Origin: Synechococcus lacustris
GTDB lineage: Bacteria; Cyanobacteriota; Cyanobacteriia; PCC-6307; Cyanobiaceae
DNA length: 64,000 nt
Assembly (NCBI GenBank): GCA_903943975.1
Contig: CAJAQB010000011.1
Span: forward strand, 62,001-126,000
Direction: 5' to 3'
Shown: in pieces, positions 42,159 through 51,557 of the stretch
Layout: each line of letters begins with the position of its first letter
How positions within the stretch are numbered: position 1 is the first letter of the stretch
Position numbers and translations under genes: made by a program
Notes under the pieces: generated by a model
Told to the model about the DNA's origin: nothing
The model's input: the letters and a program-made list of their open reading frames with translations, nothing else
Databases searched by the model: none

Positions 42159-42319
42159 CAGGTGCGCAAGCCGCAAGTTCTCGGCAAGGTGAGCCTAGTT
42201 TTCCGGGGCGGAGCGTTATCAATGCTGCCGAATCGCTTCCGTAACCCTTCGCAACCTTCGCCGGCGCTGGTCCGGATAAGCCCCCTACCGTGACCACTGT
42301 TGCCTGACTGCCTGTCCCC

Positions 42320-43033
42320 ATGGCTGTCGCCCTTGCCACCCAATTGCGTGAAGGGACTAAGAAGTCCCACACCATGGCTGAAAACACCGGTTTCGTGAGC
42401 TGCTTCCTCAAGGGAGTTGTTGACAAACTCAGCTACCGGAAACTGGTGGCTGATCTCTACTTCGTTTACGGAGCGATGGAAGAGGAGATCAGCAGGCTCA
42501 AGGAGCATCCGGTGCTGGCACCGATTGCCTTTGAACAGTTGAACCGCAGCCAGGCCCTGGAAAAGGACCTCAGCTATTACTACGGCTCCGATTGGCTGAA
42601 GCTGATCGAGGCCACCCCAGGGGCCCTTGAGTACGTGGAGCGCATCCATGAGGTGGCCCGCACCGCCCCCGAGCTGCTGGTGGGTCACCACTACACCCGC
42701 TACCTGGGCGATCTCTCCGGCGGCCAGATCCTCAAGGCGATTGCCCAGAAGGCGATGAACATGGCGGGCGACGACGGCCTGAACTTCTACGTGTTTCCGG
42801 AAATCGCCGACGAGAAGGCGTTCAAAACCAACTATCGCGCCACCCTCGACAGCCTGCCCATCGATCAGCCCACCGCCGATCGCATCGTGGAAGAGGCCAA
42901 CCGGGCCTTTCGGCTCAACATGAAGATGTTCCAGGAGCTGGAGGGCAACTTGGTGGCGGCGATCGGCAAGGTGTTGTTTGGTTTCCTCACCCGGCGCCAG
43001 CGTTCCGGCAGCACCGAGGCGGTGGCCGCCTGA
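42320..43033 (+). CDS. ho1: Heme oxygenase (biliverdin-producing)
   Basis: The 237-residue enzyme opens heme to biliverdin IX-alpha with ferredoxin electrons, the first step to phycobilins. The proximal heme ligand is His17 in KKSHTMAEN, and the distal helix contains HHYTRYLGDLSGGQILKAIAQKA, the heme oxygenase signature. Length fits cyanobacterial HO1. A glycosyltransferase gene begins two bases after its stop, so part of the downstream glycan operon may be transcribed with it. Confidence 0.97.
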   Translation: MAVALATQLREGTKKSHTMAENTGFVSCFLKGVVDKLSYRKLVADLYFVYGAMEEEISRLKEHPVLAPIAFEQLNRSQALEKDLSYYYGSDWLKLIEATPGALEYVERIHEVARTAPELLVGHHYTRYLGDLSGGQILKAIAQKAMNMAGDDGLNFYVFPEIADEKAFKTNYRATLDSLPIDQPTADRIVEEANRAFRLNMKMFQELEGNLVAAIGKVLFGFLTRRQRSGSTEAVAA

Positions 43034-43035
43034 CC

Positions 43036-44040
43036 TTGCGCCCCCTCCGCTTTCTGGTGCCTGGCACCGGTCCCCGCTTCCGCTGTGGTGGTTTGCAGGT
43101 GGAGCTGCAGTCGGCGCGGCTGTGTGGGGGCCTGGCGCCAACGGTGGAGCTTGTTAGCTATCGCCAACGGGAGCTAGATCACCCCTTCCTCAGCGACCTG
43201 CTGCGGGCTGAGCCAGCGCCTGGCCAGGCCCTCTGGATCGTGAGCTGGGGTTTTGACGTGCCCAAGCTGCTTAGGCGCCTGCGGGGGCGACCGCTGGCCT
43301 ATCACGCCCACAGCAGTGGCTATGGCTTTGACCTGCCCCCTGGGGTGCCGGTGCTGGCGGTGAGTCGCAACACCCTGGGCTATTGGGGGGACCGCGCCCC
43401 CCGCTCGCCTTTGCAATTGGTGCCCAACGCCCTGGATCCAGCCTTTACGGCTGGCTCTGACCAGCGGCGCCCGATTGATGTGCTGGTACAAGCCCGCAAG
43501 AGCAGTCCCTATGTGCTCCAGCAGCTGGTGCCCGCCCTGCGGGCCCGGGGGCTGAGGGTGGAGGTGCAGAGCGGCTGGGTGGAAGACCTGGCGGTGTTGT
43601 TCCGCAGTGCCACTGTTTATCTCTATGACTCGGCCGATTACTGGCGTTCAGTGGGGGTGAGTGAAGGCTTTGGCTTGCCCCCCCTTGAGGCCCTAGCCAG
43701 TGGCTGTGTGGTGTTCAGCAGCTTTAACCATGCCCTGGCCGACAGCCTTGATCCGGGGGTAATCGCTTGGCAGCTGGGCTGCGGCAGCTTGGAGCTGGAT
43801 CTGGAGCGGATCACAGCGGCGGTGGCCCGGCCAGAGCTTTATCTGCCTGAGCCGGCCCGCCTCGCCACTTTGCTGGTTGGCCACTCGGAAACGGCGGTGC
43901 GGCAGCGTTGGCGCTCAGCCCTGCAGGCGGTGAACCAACACTGGGATCAGCTGCAGGCCGGGGCTTCCCCCCTGGTTAGCCCAGCGCCGTGGCGCTTGCG
44001 CTGGGGCCGGCGGTTGAGCCGGTTGAGACAGCGCTTCTGA
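43036..44040 (+). CDS. GT4-like glycosyltransferase
   Basis: A 334-residue GT-B-type glycosyltransferase. The C-terminal half has SEGFGLPPLEALASGCVV, the E-x7-E type nucleotide-sugar site of GT4 enzymes; PNALDP and the QARKSSPYVLQQLV region match the linker and donor domain. The N-terminal domain is short. The start is TTG at 43036, two bases after the ho1 stop; no ATG fits well. It likely adds a sugar to a surface glycan built by its neighbours. Donor and acceptor are unknown. Confidence 0.82.
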   Translation: MRPLRFLVPGTGPRFRCGGLQVELQSARLCGGLAPTVELVSYRQRELDHPFLSDLLRAEPAPGQALWIVSWGFDVPKLLRRLRGRPLAYHAHSSGYGFDLPPGVPVLAVSRNTLGYWGDRAPRSPLQLVPNALDPAFTAGSDQRRPIDVLVQARKSSPYVLQQLVPALRARGLRVEVQSGWVEDLAVLFRSATVYLYDSADYWRSVGVSEGFGLPPLEALASGCVVFSSFNHALADSLDPGVIAWQLGCGSLELDLERITAAVARPELYLPEPARLATLLVGHSETAVRQRWRSALQAVNQHWDQLQAGASPLVSPAPWRLRWGRRLSRLRQRF

Positions 44041-44068
44041 GGCGTTTGCTCGCCATAAGGTTCAAGGT

Positions 44069-45940
44069 GTGATCGATTCTTCCCCAGATCGGCCCTCTTT
44101 ATTGAGGTGGTTTCGGCTGCGCAGCCAGACGCTGGATCAGCTGTTGCGGCTACTTAGCTATCTGCCTCTGGCCCGCCGTAAGTCGCTGTGGCGACTGATG
44201 CCGCTCTCGGTGTTGCCGGGGCTCTTGGATCTGGCCCTGGTGGCCGTGGGGGCACGCATGGTGGGGGCCCTGGTGGGCACCGACCTGGCCGATCAGTTGC
44301 CGGGGGTGAGGGTGTTTGGCGGCAAGCCCCTTGACCAGAGCCTTTGGTTGATTGGTTTATTTATTGTGTTGGCTTGGTTGGCTTCGCTTTCCAAGCTTTT
44401 GTTGCAGTTTGTTCAGCAGAAAGTAACCGCTAGAATCTGGAGAGATCTCTCCAATGAGATCCATGCTCGGGTGTTACGTCAGAACTACAGCTATCACCTC
44501 AAACGCAGTACTCCAGAACTCACAAGTTTGATCCTGCACAACATCCGTCAGGCGGCCAGTGGTGTGATTAGCCCTTCGCTGCGGATGATCAGTGCCGCTG
44601 TGTCGATCCTGTTGCTTTCCTTCGGGATTCTCTGGATCGGGCGCCTCTCGGCCTTTGTTTTGTTGGTCACGGTGGTGCTGGCCTACTTAGGGCTATCGAC
44701 CCTGGTGACCCCTTACCTGCGCCATGCCCGCCAGCAAAGCCTGCGTCTCGAGGTGCGCTCCACCCATCTTTTGATGGAATCCTTGGCCTCTGTGCGTGAT
44801 ATCCAGCTCACCGGTACGGAGGGGCATTTTCAGGAGTCTTTTGCTGAGGCTGGCGAACGGGCCCGCCGCTATGCCTGGATGTCTGGCATTTTACCGATTG
44901 TGCCCAGGCTGTTGATCGAACCCCTCGGGATCACACTGATTTTTGTGATCGGTGCGGTGCCAGCCCTGATCCATGGGGATCCCCAGCGGGTGCTGGGGAT
45001 CCTGCCATTCCTTTCCGCCCTGGCAATCGCGGCCCAACGCTTGACCCCACCGCTACAAGATCTGTTCCATTCCCTCACTGAACTGCGGGGCGGCTTGCCC
45101 CAGATCAGCCATACGGTGGATCTGCTCGAGTTACCGATTGAACGGCTCACCCTTACATCCCCAGGGGTGCCCAGCGCCGCCGGAGTTTTTCCGATTCATT
45201 CAATCCGCCTGCGCGATGTTTGGTATCGCTATCCCAACAGCGAAGACTGGGTACTCAAAGGTGTGAACCTCACCATTCCTGTGGGCGCTCGGATTGCCCT
45301 GGTGGGCAGCACTGGCAGCGGTAAAACCACCACCGCCCATCTCTTGCTGGCCCTGCTGCAGGCGGAAAAGGGCAGTTTTGAATTGGATGGCAACCCGTTA
45401 ACCCCAGAGGAGATTCCCGCCTGGCAGGCCAACTGCGCCCAGGTGCCCCAGCTTATTCAATTGCTCGATGCCAGTGTGCGGGAAAATGTTGCCTTTGGCA
45501 TTGATCCCCAGTCCATAGATGATGACCAGGTTTGGGAAGCAATTGAGGCCGCCCAGCTGGAGGAATATGTGGCGGATCTGCCCTTTGGTTTGCTCACCCA
45601 GGTGGGTGAAAATGGCCATCAGCTTTCCGGTGGCCAGCGCCAAAGGTTGGCCCTGGCCCGGGCCTTTTTCCGCAATTCCCGCTTTCTTGTGCTCGATGAG
45701 GCCACCAGCGCCCTTGATAACCGCACCGAACATGAGGTGATCAATGCCCTTGAAATGGTCGGTCGCCGTTGCACCACCGTGGTGATTGCCCACCGGCTCA
45801 GCACCATTGCCCGCTGTGACCGCATCTATGAATTTGACCAGGGGCTGATCAAGGCCTCCGGCAGTTTTGAGGAATTGCGCGAACGCTCCGAAAGCTTCCG
45901 GGAGTTGGCGCGCCTTGAGCGCTTCTCCCCAGCCTCCTAG
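44069..45940 (+). CDS. ABC exporter, fused permease-ATPase (MsbA/PglK-like)
   Basis: A 623-residue half-transporter: six membrane helices (residues about 40-340), then a nucleotide-binding domain with Walker A GSTGSGKTT, Q-loop, signature LSGGQRQRLALARAF, Walker B FLVLDEATSALD and the switch His in VIAHRLST. It works as a dimer exporting lipids or lipid-linked sugars. The start is GTG at 44069. Three bases separate it from kdsD, so a role moving lipid A, an undecaprenyl-linked glycan or similar across the membrane is plausible. Confidence 0.9.
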   Translation: MIDSSPDRPSLLRWFRLRSQTLDQLLRLLSYLPLARRKSLWRLMPLSVLPGLLDLALVAVGARMVGALVGTDLADQLPGVRVFGGKPLDQSLWLIGLFIVLAWLASLSKLLLQFVQQKVTARIWRDLSNEIHARVLRQNYSYHLKRSTPELTSLILHNIRQAASGVISPSLRMISAAVSILLLSFGILWIGRLSAFVLLVTVVLAYLGLSTLVTPYLRHARQQSLRLEVRSTHLLMESLASVRDIQLTGTEGHFQESFAEAGERARRYAWMSGILPIVPRLLIEPLGITLIFVIGAVPALIHGDPQRVLGILPFLSALAIAAQRLTPPLQDLFHSLTELRGGLPQISHTVDLLELPIERLTLTSPGVPSAAGVFPIHSIRLRDVWYRYPNSEDWVLKGVNLTIPVGARIALVGSTGSGKTTTAHLLLALLQAEKGSFELDGNPLTPEEIPAWQANCAQVPQLIQLLDASVRENVAFGIDPQSIDDDQVWEAIEAAQLEEYVADLPFGLLTQVGENGHQLSGGQRQRLALARAFFRNSRFLVLDEATSALDNRTEHEVINALEMVGRRCTTVVIAHRLSTIARCDRIYEFDQGLIKASGSFEELRERSESFRELARLERFSPAS

Positions 45941-45943
45941 GCG

Positions 45944-46936
45944 GTGACCCCCAACGTGCTGGCGGAGGTGATGGGGCAGGAGGCGGAAGCCATCGCCGCC
46001 GCCGCCCAGCGGCTAGACCCTGCCCAGGTGGAGGCGGCCCTGCAGTTGCTGGAGCTCTGCCATGGCCAGGGGGGCAAGTTGGTGGTTACCGGCGTGGGCA
46101 AGAGCGGCATCGTTGCCCGCAAGATCGCCGCCACCTTTACCTCGATCGGCCTGATGGCCCTTTATCTCAATCCCCTCGATGCCCTGCATGGGGACCTGGG
46201 GGTGGTGGCCAGCCGTGATGTGGTGCTGTTGCTGTCCCGCAGTGGCCACAGTGGTGAATTGCTGGCGATGCTGCCCCACCTGCGCCGGCGGGGTAGCCCC
46301 TGCATTGCCCTCACCGGCGGACTTGATTCCCCCCTGGCCCAGGAGTGTGCGGTGCTGCTGGATGGCTCGGTGGATCGGGAGGTGTGCCCGCTCAACCTTG
46401 CCCCCACCGCCAGCACGGCGGTGGCGATGGCGATCGGCGATGCCCTGGCGGCGGTGTGGATGCAGCGCCGCGGCATTTCACCCCAAGACTTTGCGGCGAA
46501 CCATCCGGCCGGCACCCTGGGCCGCCAGCTCACGCTCACTGTGGCCGATTTGATGGTGCCCGTGGCCCGCTGGACGGCCCTGGCCCCCACGGCAGACCTG
46601 CCAGCGGTGTTGGAGCGGCTCACCAGTCCGGCCCTCGGGGCCGCCTGGGTGGAGGACCCCGCCCGGCCAGGGCACTTGCTGGGCCTGATCACCGATGGCG
46701 ACCTGCGCCGAACCCTGGGCAGCCAGGCCCCAGGCCAATGGCCAGCGCTAACGGCCGCTGAACTGATGACCCGGGATCCCATCACCGTGACAACCGCAGT
46801 GCTAGCGGTAACGGCCCTGGAACGGATGGAACGCAACCACCGCAAGGCCATCGCCGTCTTGCCGGTGCAGGGGGACCAGGGGGAATTGTTGGGCCTGCTG
46901 CGGCTCCATGATCTGGTGCAGGCGGGCTTGGCTTGA
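45944..46936 (+). CDS. kdsD: Arabinose-5-phosphate isomerase KdsD/KpsF
   Basis: The 330-residue enzyme isomerises D-ribulose-5-phosphate to D-arabinose-5-phosphate for Kdo. The SIS domain starts [20 protein letters not shown] with [13 protein letters not shown] as the phosphate loop; two CBS domains follow ([11 protein letters not shown] and [12 protein letters not shown]). The GTG start is 3 bases after the ABC gene, and the stop overlaps the kdsA ATG (TGATG). With kdsA and kdsC next, the assignment is firm. Confidence 0.95.
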   Translation: MTPNVLAEVMGQEAEAIAAAAQRLDPAQVEAALQLLELCHGQGGKLVVTGVGKSGIVARKIAATFTSIGLMALYLNPLDALHGDLGVVASRDVVLLLSRSGHSGELLAMLPHLRRRGSPCIALTGGLDSPLAQECAVLLDGSVDREVCPLNLAPTASTAVAMAIGDALAAVWMQRRGISPQDFAANHPAGTLGRQLTLTVADLMVPVARWTALAPTADLPAVLERLTSPALGAAWVEDPARPGHLLGLITDGDLRRTLGSQAPGQWPALTAAELMTRDPITVTTAVLAVTALERMERNHRKAIAVLPVQGDQGELLGLLRLHDLVQAGLA

Positions 46937-47769
46937 TGGCTTTTCCTTTCACCTTGATCGCTGGGCCCTGTGTGATCGAAAGCCGGGAGCTGGTGCTGGA
47001 GCTGGCAGAACAGCTGAAGGCGATCAGCGAGCGGTTGGGGGTGCGGCTTGTGTTTAAGGCCAGTTTTGACAAGGCCAACCGCAGTGCCGGCAGCAGTTTC
47101 CGCGGGCCGGGCCTCGAGCGGGGGCTGGAGTTGCTGGCGGAGGTTAAGCAGCGCTTTGGCCTGCCCCTGCTCAGCGATATTCACGAGAGCCCCCAGGCGG
47201 CCCCGGTGGCGGCAGTGGTGGATGTGCTGCAGATCCCGGCCTTTCTTTGCCGCCAAACCGACCTGCTGCAGGCGGCGGCGGCGGCGGTGCTGGCGGGCCG
47301 GGGCGCCAGTGCCGTGAACGTGAAGAAGGGTCAGTTTCTGGCCCCCTGGGACATGGCCCCCGTGGTGGCCAAGTTGCGGGAAGCGGGATTGCAGGGGCCT
47401 GAACAGCTCTGGCTCACCGAACGGGGTAGCTGTTTTGGCTACAACACCCTGGTGGTGGACTACCGCGGTTTGCCCCAGCTCCAGGCCCTGGGTTGTCCAG
47501 TGATTTTTGATGCCACCCATGCGGTGCAGCAGCCCGGCGGCCTAGGGGGCTCCACCGGGGGCCAGCGGGAATTTGTGGCGCCCCTGGCCCGGGCGGCGGT
47601 GGCGGTGGGGGTGGATGGCCTGTTTCTGGAAACCCATCCCGACCCGGAGCGGGCCCAAAGCGACGGGCCCAACATGGTGCCCCTGCAGCGGCTGGAACCG
47701 CTGTTGGAGCAGTTGCTGGCGATCCGTGCCGCCGCCACGGCAGCGCCCCTGGCGCCCACAACCCTGTGA
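46936..47769 (+). CDS. kdsA: 3-deoxy-8-phosphooctulonate synthase KdsA
   Basis: The 277-residue enzyme joins phosphoenolpyruvate and D-arabinose-5-phosphate to make Kdo-8-phosphate. [58 protein letters not shown] and FCRQTDLL are standard KdsA blocks, as is the late [19 protein letters not shown]. It overlaps both neighbours by 1 and 4 bases, so the three Kdo genes are transcribed together. Confidence 0.97.
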   Translation: MAFPFTLIAGPCVIESRELVLELAEQLKAISERLGVRLVFKASFDKANRSAGSSFRGPGLERGLELLAEVKQRFGLPLLSDIHESPQAAPVAAVVDVLQIPAFLCRQTDLLQAAAAAVLAGRGASAVNVKKGQFLAPWDMAPVVAKLREAGLQGPEQLWLTERGSCFGYNTLVVDYRGLPQLQALGCPVIFDATHAVQQPGGLGGSTGGQREFVAPLARAAVAVGVDGLFLETHPDPERAQSDGPNMVPLQRLEPLLEQLLAIRAAATAAPLAPTTL

Positions 47770-48308
47770 ACTGGTTTGGCGCTGGCCGGCGCCTGGCGGC
47801 GATCGAACTGTTGGTGCTGGATGTGGATGGGGTGCTCACCGATGGCGGCCTCATTTATGGCGATAACGGCGAGGTGGGGCGCCGTTTTGATTGCCGTGAT
47901 GGCCTCGGCCTGCGGCTGTTGCAGCAGGCGGGGCTGCAGCTGGCCTTCCTCAGTGGCGGCCGCGGCGGGGCGATAGAAGCCCGGGCCCGCCTGCTGGGCA
48001 TTCGCCATTGCCTTACCGCCGTCAAAGACAAACAGGCGGCCTTGCAGGGGTTGCAGGGGCAGTTGGGGGTGTTGCCCGCCGCCACCGCCTACGTCGGTGA
48101 CGATCTCAATGACCTGGTGGTGCGTCCCCTGGTGGGGCTGTTGGTGGCGCCGGCCGATGCCTGCGGCCCGCTGCGGCGCCAGGCGGATCTGGTTTTACGC
48201 CGCCGCGGTGGCCAGGGGGCCGTGCGCGAGCTGGCGGAACGGCTGCTCAGGGCCCGGGGCGCCTGGGCGGCCCTAGCCCGCGACGGTTGGCGCGATCGCA
48301 ACGACTAG
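47766..48308 (+). CDS. kdsC: 3-deoxy-8-phosphooctulonate phosphatase KdsC
   Basis: A 180-residue HAD phosphatase that removes phosphate from Kdo-8-phosphate. [21 protein letters not shown] carries the nucleophile Asp pair; [19 protein letters not shown] and [10 protein letters not shown] are motifs II-IV. The C1-cap form and length fit KdsC. It starts with GTG overlapping the kdsA stop and its end overlaps convergent kdsB by 4 bases. Confidence 0.95.
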   Translation: MNWFGAGRRLAAIELLVLDVDGVLTDGGLIYGDNGEVGRRFDCRDGLGLRLLQQAGLQLAFLSGGRGGAIEARARLLGIRHCLTAVKDKQAALQGLQGQLGVLPAATAYVGDDLNDLVVRPLVGLLVAPADACGPLRRQADLVLRRRGGQGAVRELAERLLRARGAWAALARDGWRDRND

Positions 48309-49111
48309 GGGCAGGCCAAGCGCTGGGCCTGGGCCAGCTGGGCCGGGGTATCCACCGAGAGGGAATCCCCCTGCACAGGAAAACTGCCGATGGCGATGCC
48401 CGCCTCCAGCAGCCGCAGCTGCTCCAATTTTTCGGCCTGTTCCAGGGGGGAGGGGGGCAGGCTGGCCCAGCGGCCCAGCACATCGGCCCGGTAGGCGTAG
48501 ATGCCCACATGGCCCCAGTAGCTGGCATGGGCATGCCATTGGTCGGGGGGCACATCGCGCACATGGGGCAGGGCGCTGCGGGAGAAGGTGAGGCAGCGGC
48601 CGTTGCTGGCCAGCAGGCACTTCACCACCGCCGGATCGTGGATCTTCTCGGGCGACAGCCGGTATACGGGGGTGAGCACCGTCGGCGCCCCGGGATCGGC
48701 CCTGCGGCTCAGCTCTTTGCAGTGCTGGGCCATGGCATCAATCACGGCCGGATCCACAAAGGGTTGATCCCCCTGCACGTTGAGGATCCAGGTGCTGGCG
48801 GGATCTGGGCTGCCCCCGGCGGCCGGGGCGAAGGCCAGCAGTTCGGGCAGTACCGAGGCAAGCCGGTCACTACCGCTAGTGCAATGGGGCCCCGTGAGCA
48901 GCACCGGCAGCCGCTCGGCCAGGCCCCAGCTCGCCACCGCCGCCTGCAGTTCCAGGCTGTCGGTGCAGAGCACCACCGCCTGGGGGGCCTTGGCCTCTAA
49001 ACAGCGCTCCAGCACCCGCTGCAGCATCGCTTTGCCGCCCACATCGGCCAGCAGCTTGCGGGGCAGCCGGCTTGAATCCAGCCGGGCTGGAATTGCCACA
49101 ACACAGCTCAT
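48305..49111 (-). CDS. kdsB: CMP-Kdo synthetase KdsB
   Basis: The 268-residue enzyme activates Kdo with CTP, giving CMP-Kdo for lipopolysaccharide or capsule. AIPARLDSSRLPRKLLADVGG is the nucleotide-binding signature, and LNVQGDQPFVDPAVIDAMAQ holds the Mg2+-binding site. It is on the opposite strand to kdsC with a 4-base tail overlap, and is divergent from the helicase gene with 43 bases between. With kdsD, kdsA and kdsC the four biosynthetic steps to CMP-Kdo are all here; a Kdo transferase (WaaA/KdtA) is not evident in the window. Confidence 0.96.
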   Translation of the reverse strand: MSCVVAIPARLDSSRLPRKLLADVGGKAMLQRVLERCLEAKAPQAVVLCTDSLELQAAVASWGLAERLPVLLTGPHCTSGSDRLASVLPELLAFAPAAGGSPDPASTWILNVQGDQPFVDPAVIDAMAQHCKELSRRADPGAPTVLTPVYRLSPEKIHDPAVVKCLLASNGRCLTFSRSALPHVRDVPPDQWHAHASYWGHVGIYAYRADVLGRWASLPPSPLEQAEKLEQLRLLEAGIAIGSFPVQGDSLSVDTPAQLAQAQRLACP

Positions 49112-49154
49112 TGGAAGATCGGAATCGTTGGGGTCCCCTGCCTAACCTGATCTA

Positions 49155-51557
49155 ATGAGCGCAGCCCCTTCCCCAGCACCGTCATCAGCGGGATCCTCCG
49201 GCTTTCTGGCGGGCCTTAATGATGCCCAGCGCCAGGCGGTGGGGCACCACTGCGGGCCATTGCTGGTGGTGGCTGGGGCCGGCAGCGGCAAGACCCGGGC
49301 CCTCACCCATCGGATCGCCCACCTGATCGGCCACCACGGGGTGGATCCCCAGGAATTGCTGGCGGTCACCTTTACCAATAAGGCGGCGCGGGAGATGAAG
49401 GAGCGGCTGGAGCTGCTGCTGGCCCAGCGCCTGGCCCAGTCCCAATGGGGTCAACCCCTAAGCACCCTGCCCGAACGGGAGCAAAAGCAACTGCGCAGTC
49501 GCATTTATCGGGAGGTGACTAAGGAACTCTGGATTGGCACCTTCCACGCTCTTTTTGCCCGGCTGTTGCGATTTGATATTGATAAATATACCGACTCCGA
49601 AGGTCTTAGCTGGACCCGTCAGTTTTCGATCTACGACGAGGCCGATGCCCAGAGCCTGGTGAAGGAAATTGTTACCCAGGAGTTGCAGTTAGACCCCAAG
49701 CGCTTTGAACCAAAGAAGTTGCGTTGGGCGATCAGTAATGCCAAGAACCAAGGCTGGTTGCCCCAGCACCTGGAGCAGCAGGAGGCGGGCCAGGGACACC
49801 GGGGCAAATTGCTGGTGGATACCTACCGCCGTTATCGGCGGGCCCTGGCCGCCAATAACGCCCTGGACTTTGATGATCTGCTGCTGTTGCCGGTGCAATT
49901 ACTGCAGCAGAATGCCCAGGTGCGTAGTTACTGGCACCGGCGTTTTCGTCACCTCTTGGTGGATGAATATCAAGACACCAACCGCACCCAATACGACCTA
50001 CTCAAGTTGCTGGTGACCGATGGGGTGGATCCAGCCCAATACAACGATTGGCAGAATCGCTCCGTGTTTGTGGTGGGTGATGCCGACCAGAGCATTTACA
50101 GCTTCCGCGCCGCCGACTTCACGATCCTGATGGGTTTCCAGGGGGATTTTGGCGATGGCGCCGCCGACCATGCCACCCAAACAATGGTGAAGCTGGAGGA
50201 GAACTATCGCTCCACTTCAACGATCCTGGAGGCGGCCAATGCCCTGATTGCCCGCAACAGCGAGCGGATCGACAAGGTGTTGCGGCCCACCCGCGGCGCC
50301 GGTGAATTAATTCGGCTCACCCGTTGCGACGACGAAATCGCCGAAGCCGAGGCGGTGGTACAGCGCATGCGGGAGCTGCAGGCCAATCACCCGGAGCTGC
50401 GTTTTGGTGACATGGCGGTGCTGTATCGCACCAATGCCCAGTCGCGGGCCATTGAGGAGTCGCTGGTGCGCTGGCGGGTGCCCTACACGGTGGTGGGTGG
50501 CCTGCGTTTCTACGACCGGCGTGAAATCAAGGATGTGCTCGCCTACCTGCGGCTGCTGGTGAATCCCGCCGATTCCGTGAGCCTGTTGCGGGTGATGAAT
50601 GTGCCAAAGCGGGGCATCGGTAAAACCACCCTGCAGCGGCTTAGTGATGCCTCCAACCAGCTGGGGGTACCCCTCTGGGAGGTGGTGAGCGATGGCGAGG
50701 CGGTGCGCAGCCTGGCGGGCCGTTCCGCCCGGGGGCTGTTGCAGTTCACGGAGCTACTCACGGAGCTGCGGGGCCGGGTGGAGCAGGCGGCCCCCAGTGA
50801 ACTGGTGCAGCTGGTGCTGGAACGCAGTGGCTACGTGGCTGAATTGATTGCAGATGCCACCGATGAGTCGGAGGAGCGGCGTCGCAACCTCCAGGAACTT
50901 GTTAATGCCGCCCTGCAATACCAGGAGGAAAACGAAGAGGGGGACCTGGAGGGTTTCCTCTCCTCGGCGGCCTTGGCCAGTGATGCCGACGACAAGGACC
51001 TGGCGGCGGAAAGGGTGGTGCTGATGACCTTGCATGCCAGCAAGGGTTTGGAGTTTCCGGTGGTGTTTTTGGTGGGCATGGAACAGGGCCTGTTCCCCAG
51101 CTATCGCTCCCTCGAAGATCCTTCCGCCTTGGAGGAGGAACGGCGGCTCTGTTATGTGGGCATCACCCGCGCCAAGGAACGGCTGTTCCTTTCCCATGCC
51201 AACGAACGTCGGCTTTGGGGTGGCATGCGCGAGCCGGCGGTGCCCTCGGCCTTTCTGGCTGAACTGCCGGAGGAGTTAATCCAGGGGGAATTGCCCCGCA
51301 GTGGTGGGGCGGCCCTGCGCCGCGAGCAACGGCTGGAGCGGCTCACCCGGGTGGATCGCAGTTCCAGCGGCTCCAGCAGCACCGCCGGCCATCCCTGGGC
51401 AGTGGGTGATCGACTGCTGCACGATGTCTTTGGTGAGGGCAAGGTGACCCACCTGTTTGGCAGTGGTGAGAAGATCTCGATTGCGGTGAAATTCCAGGGC
51501 ATGGGGCCAAAGATCCTTGATCCGCGCTTAGCGCCGGTCCGGTTGTTGGGTGGCTGA
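49155..51557 (+). CDS. pcrA: UvrD/PcrA-type DNA helicase
   Basis: An 800-residue superfamily 1A ATP-dependent 3'-5' helicase for repair and replication restart. The Q motif is LNDAQRQAVGH, Walker A is VVAGAGSGKTRAL, Walker B is HLLVDEYQDTNRTQY, motif III is VGDADQSIYSFRAAD, motif IV/V includes VMTLHASKGLEFPVVFLVG, and the C-terminal Tudor-like domain (DRLLHDVFGEGKVTHLFG) is typical of PcrA. Length is normal. Whether to call it PcrA or UvrD is a naming choice. Confidence 0.97.
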   Translation: MSAAPSPAPSSAGSSGFLAGLNDAQRQAVGHHCGPLLVVAGAGSGKTRALTHRIAHLIGHHGVDPQELLAVTFTNKAAREMKERLELLLAQRLAQSQWGQPLSTLPEREQKQLRSRIYREVTKELWIGTFHALFARLLRFDIDKYTDSEGLSWTRQFSIYDEADAQSLVKEIVTQELQLDPKRFEPKKLRWAISNAKNQGWLPQHLEQQEAGQGHRGKLLVDTYRRYRRALAANNALDFDDLLLLPVQLLQQNAQVRSYWHRRFRHLLVDEYQDTNRTQYDLLKLLVTDGVDPAQYNDWQNRSVFVVGDADQSIYSFRAADFTILMGFQGDFGDGAADHATQTMVKLEENYRSTSTILEAANALIARNSERIDKVLRPTRGAGELIRLTRCDDEIAEAEAVVQRMRELQANHPELRFGDMAVLYRTNAQSRAIEESLVRWRVPYTVVGGLRFYDRREIKDVLAYLRLLVNPADSVSLLRVMNVPKRGIGKTTLQRLSDASNQLGVPLWEVVSDGEAVRSLAGRSARGLLQFTELLTELRGRVEQAAPSELVQLVLERSGYVAELIADATDESEERRRNLQELVNAALQYQEENEEGDLEGFLSSAALASDADDKDLAAERVVLMTLHASKGLEFPVVFLVGMEQGLFPSYRSLEDPSALEEERRLCYVGITRAKERLFLSHANERRLWGGMREPAVPSAFLAELPEELIQGELPRSGGAALRREQRLERLTRVDRSSSGSSSTAGHPWAVGDRLLHDVFGEGKVTHLFGSGEKISIAVKFQGMGPKILDPRLAPVRLLGG

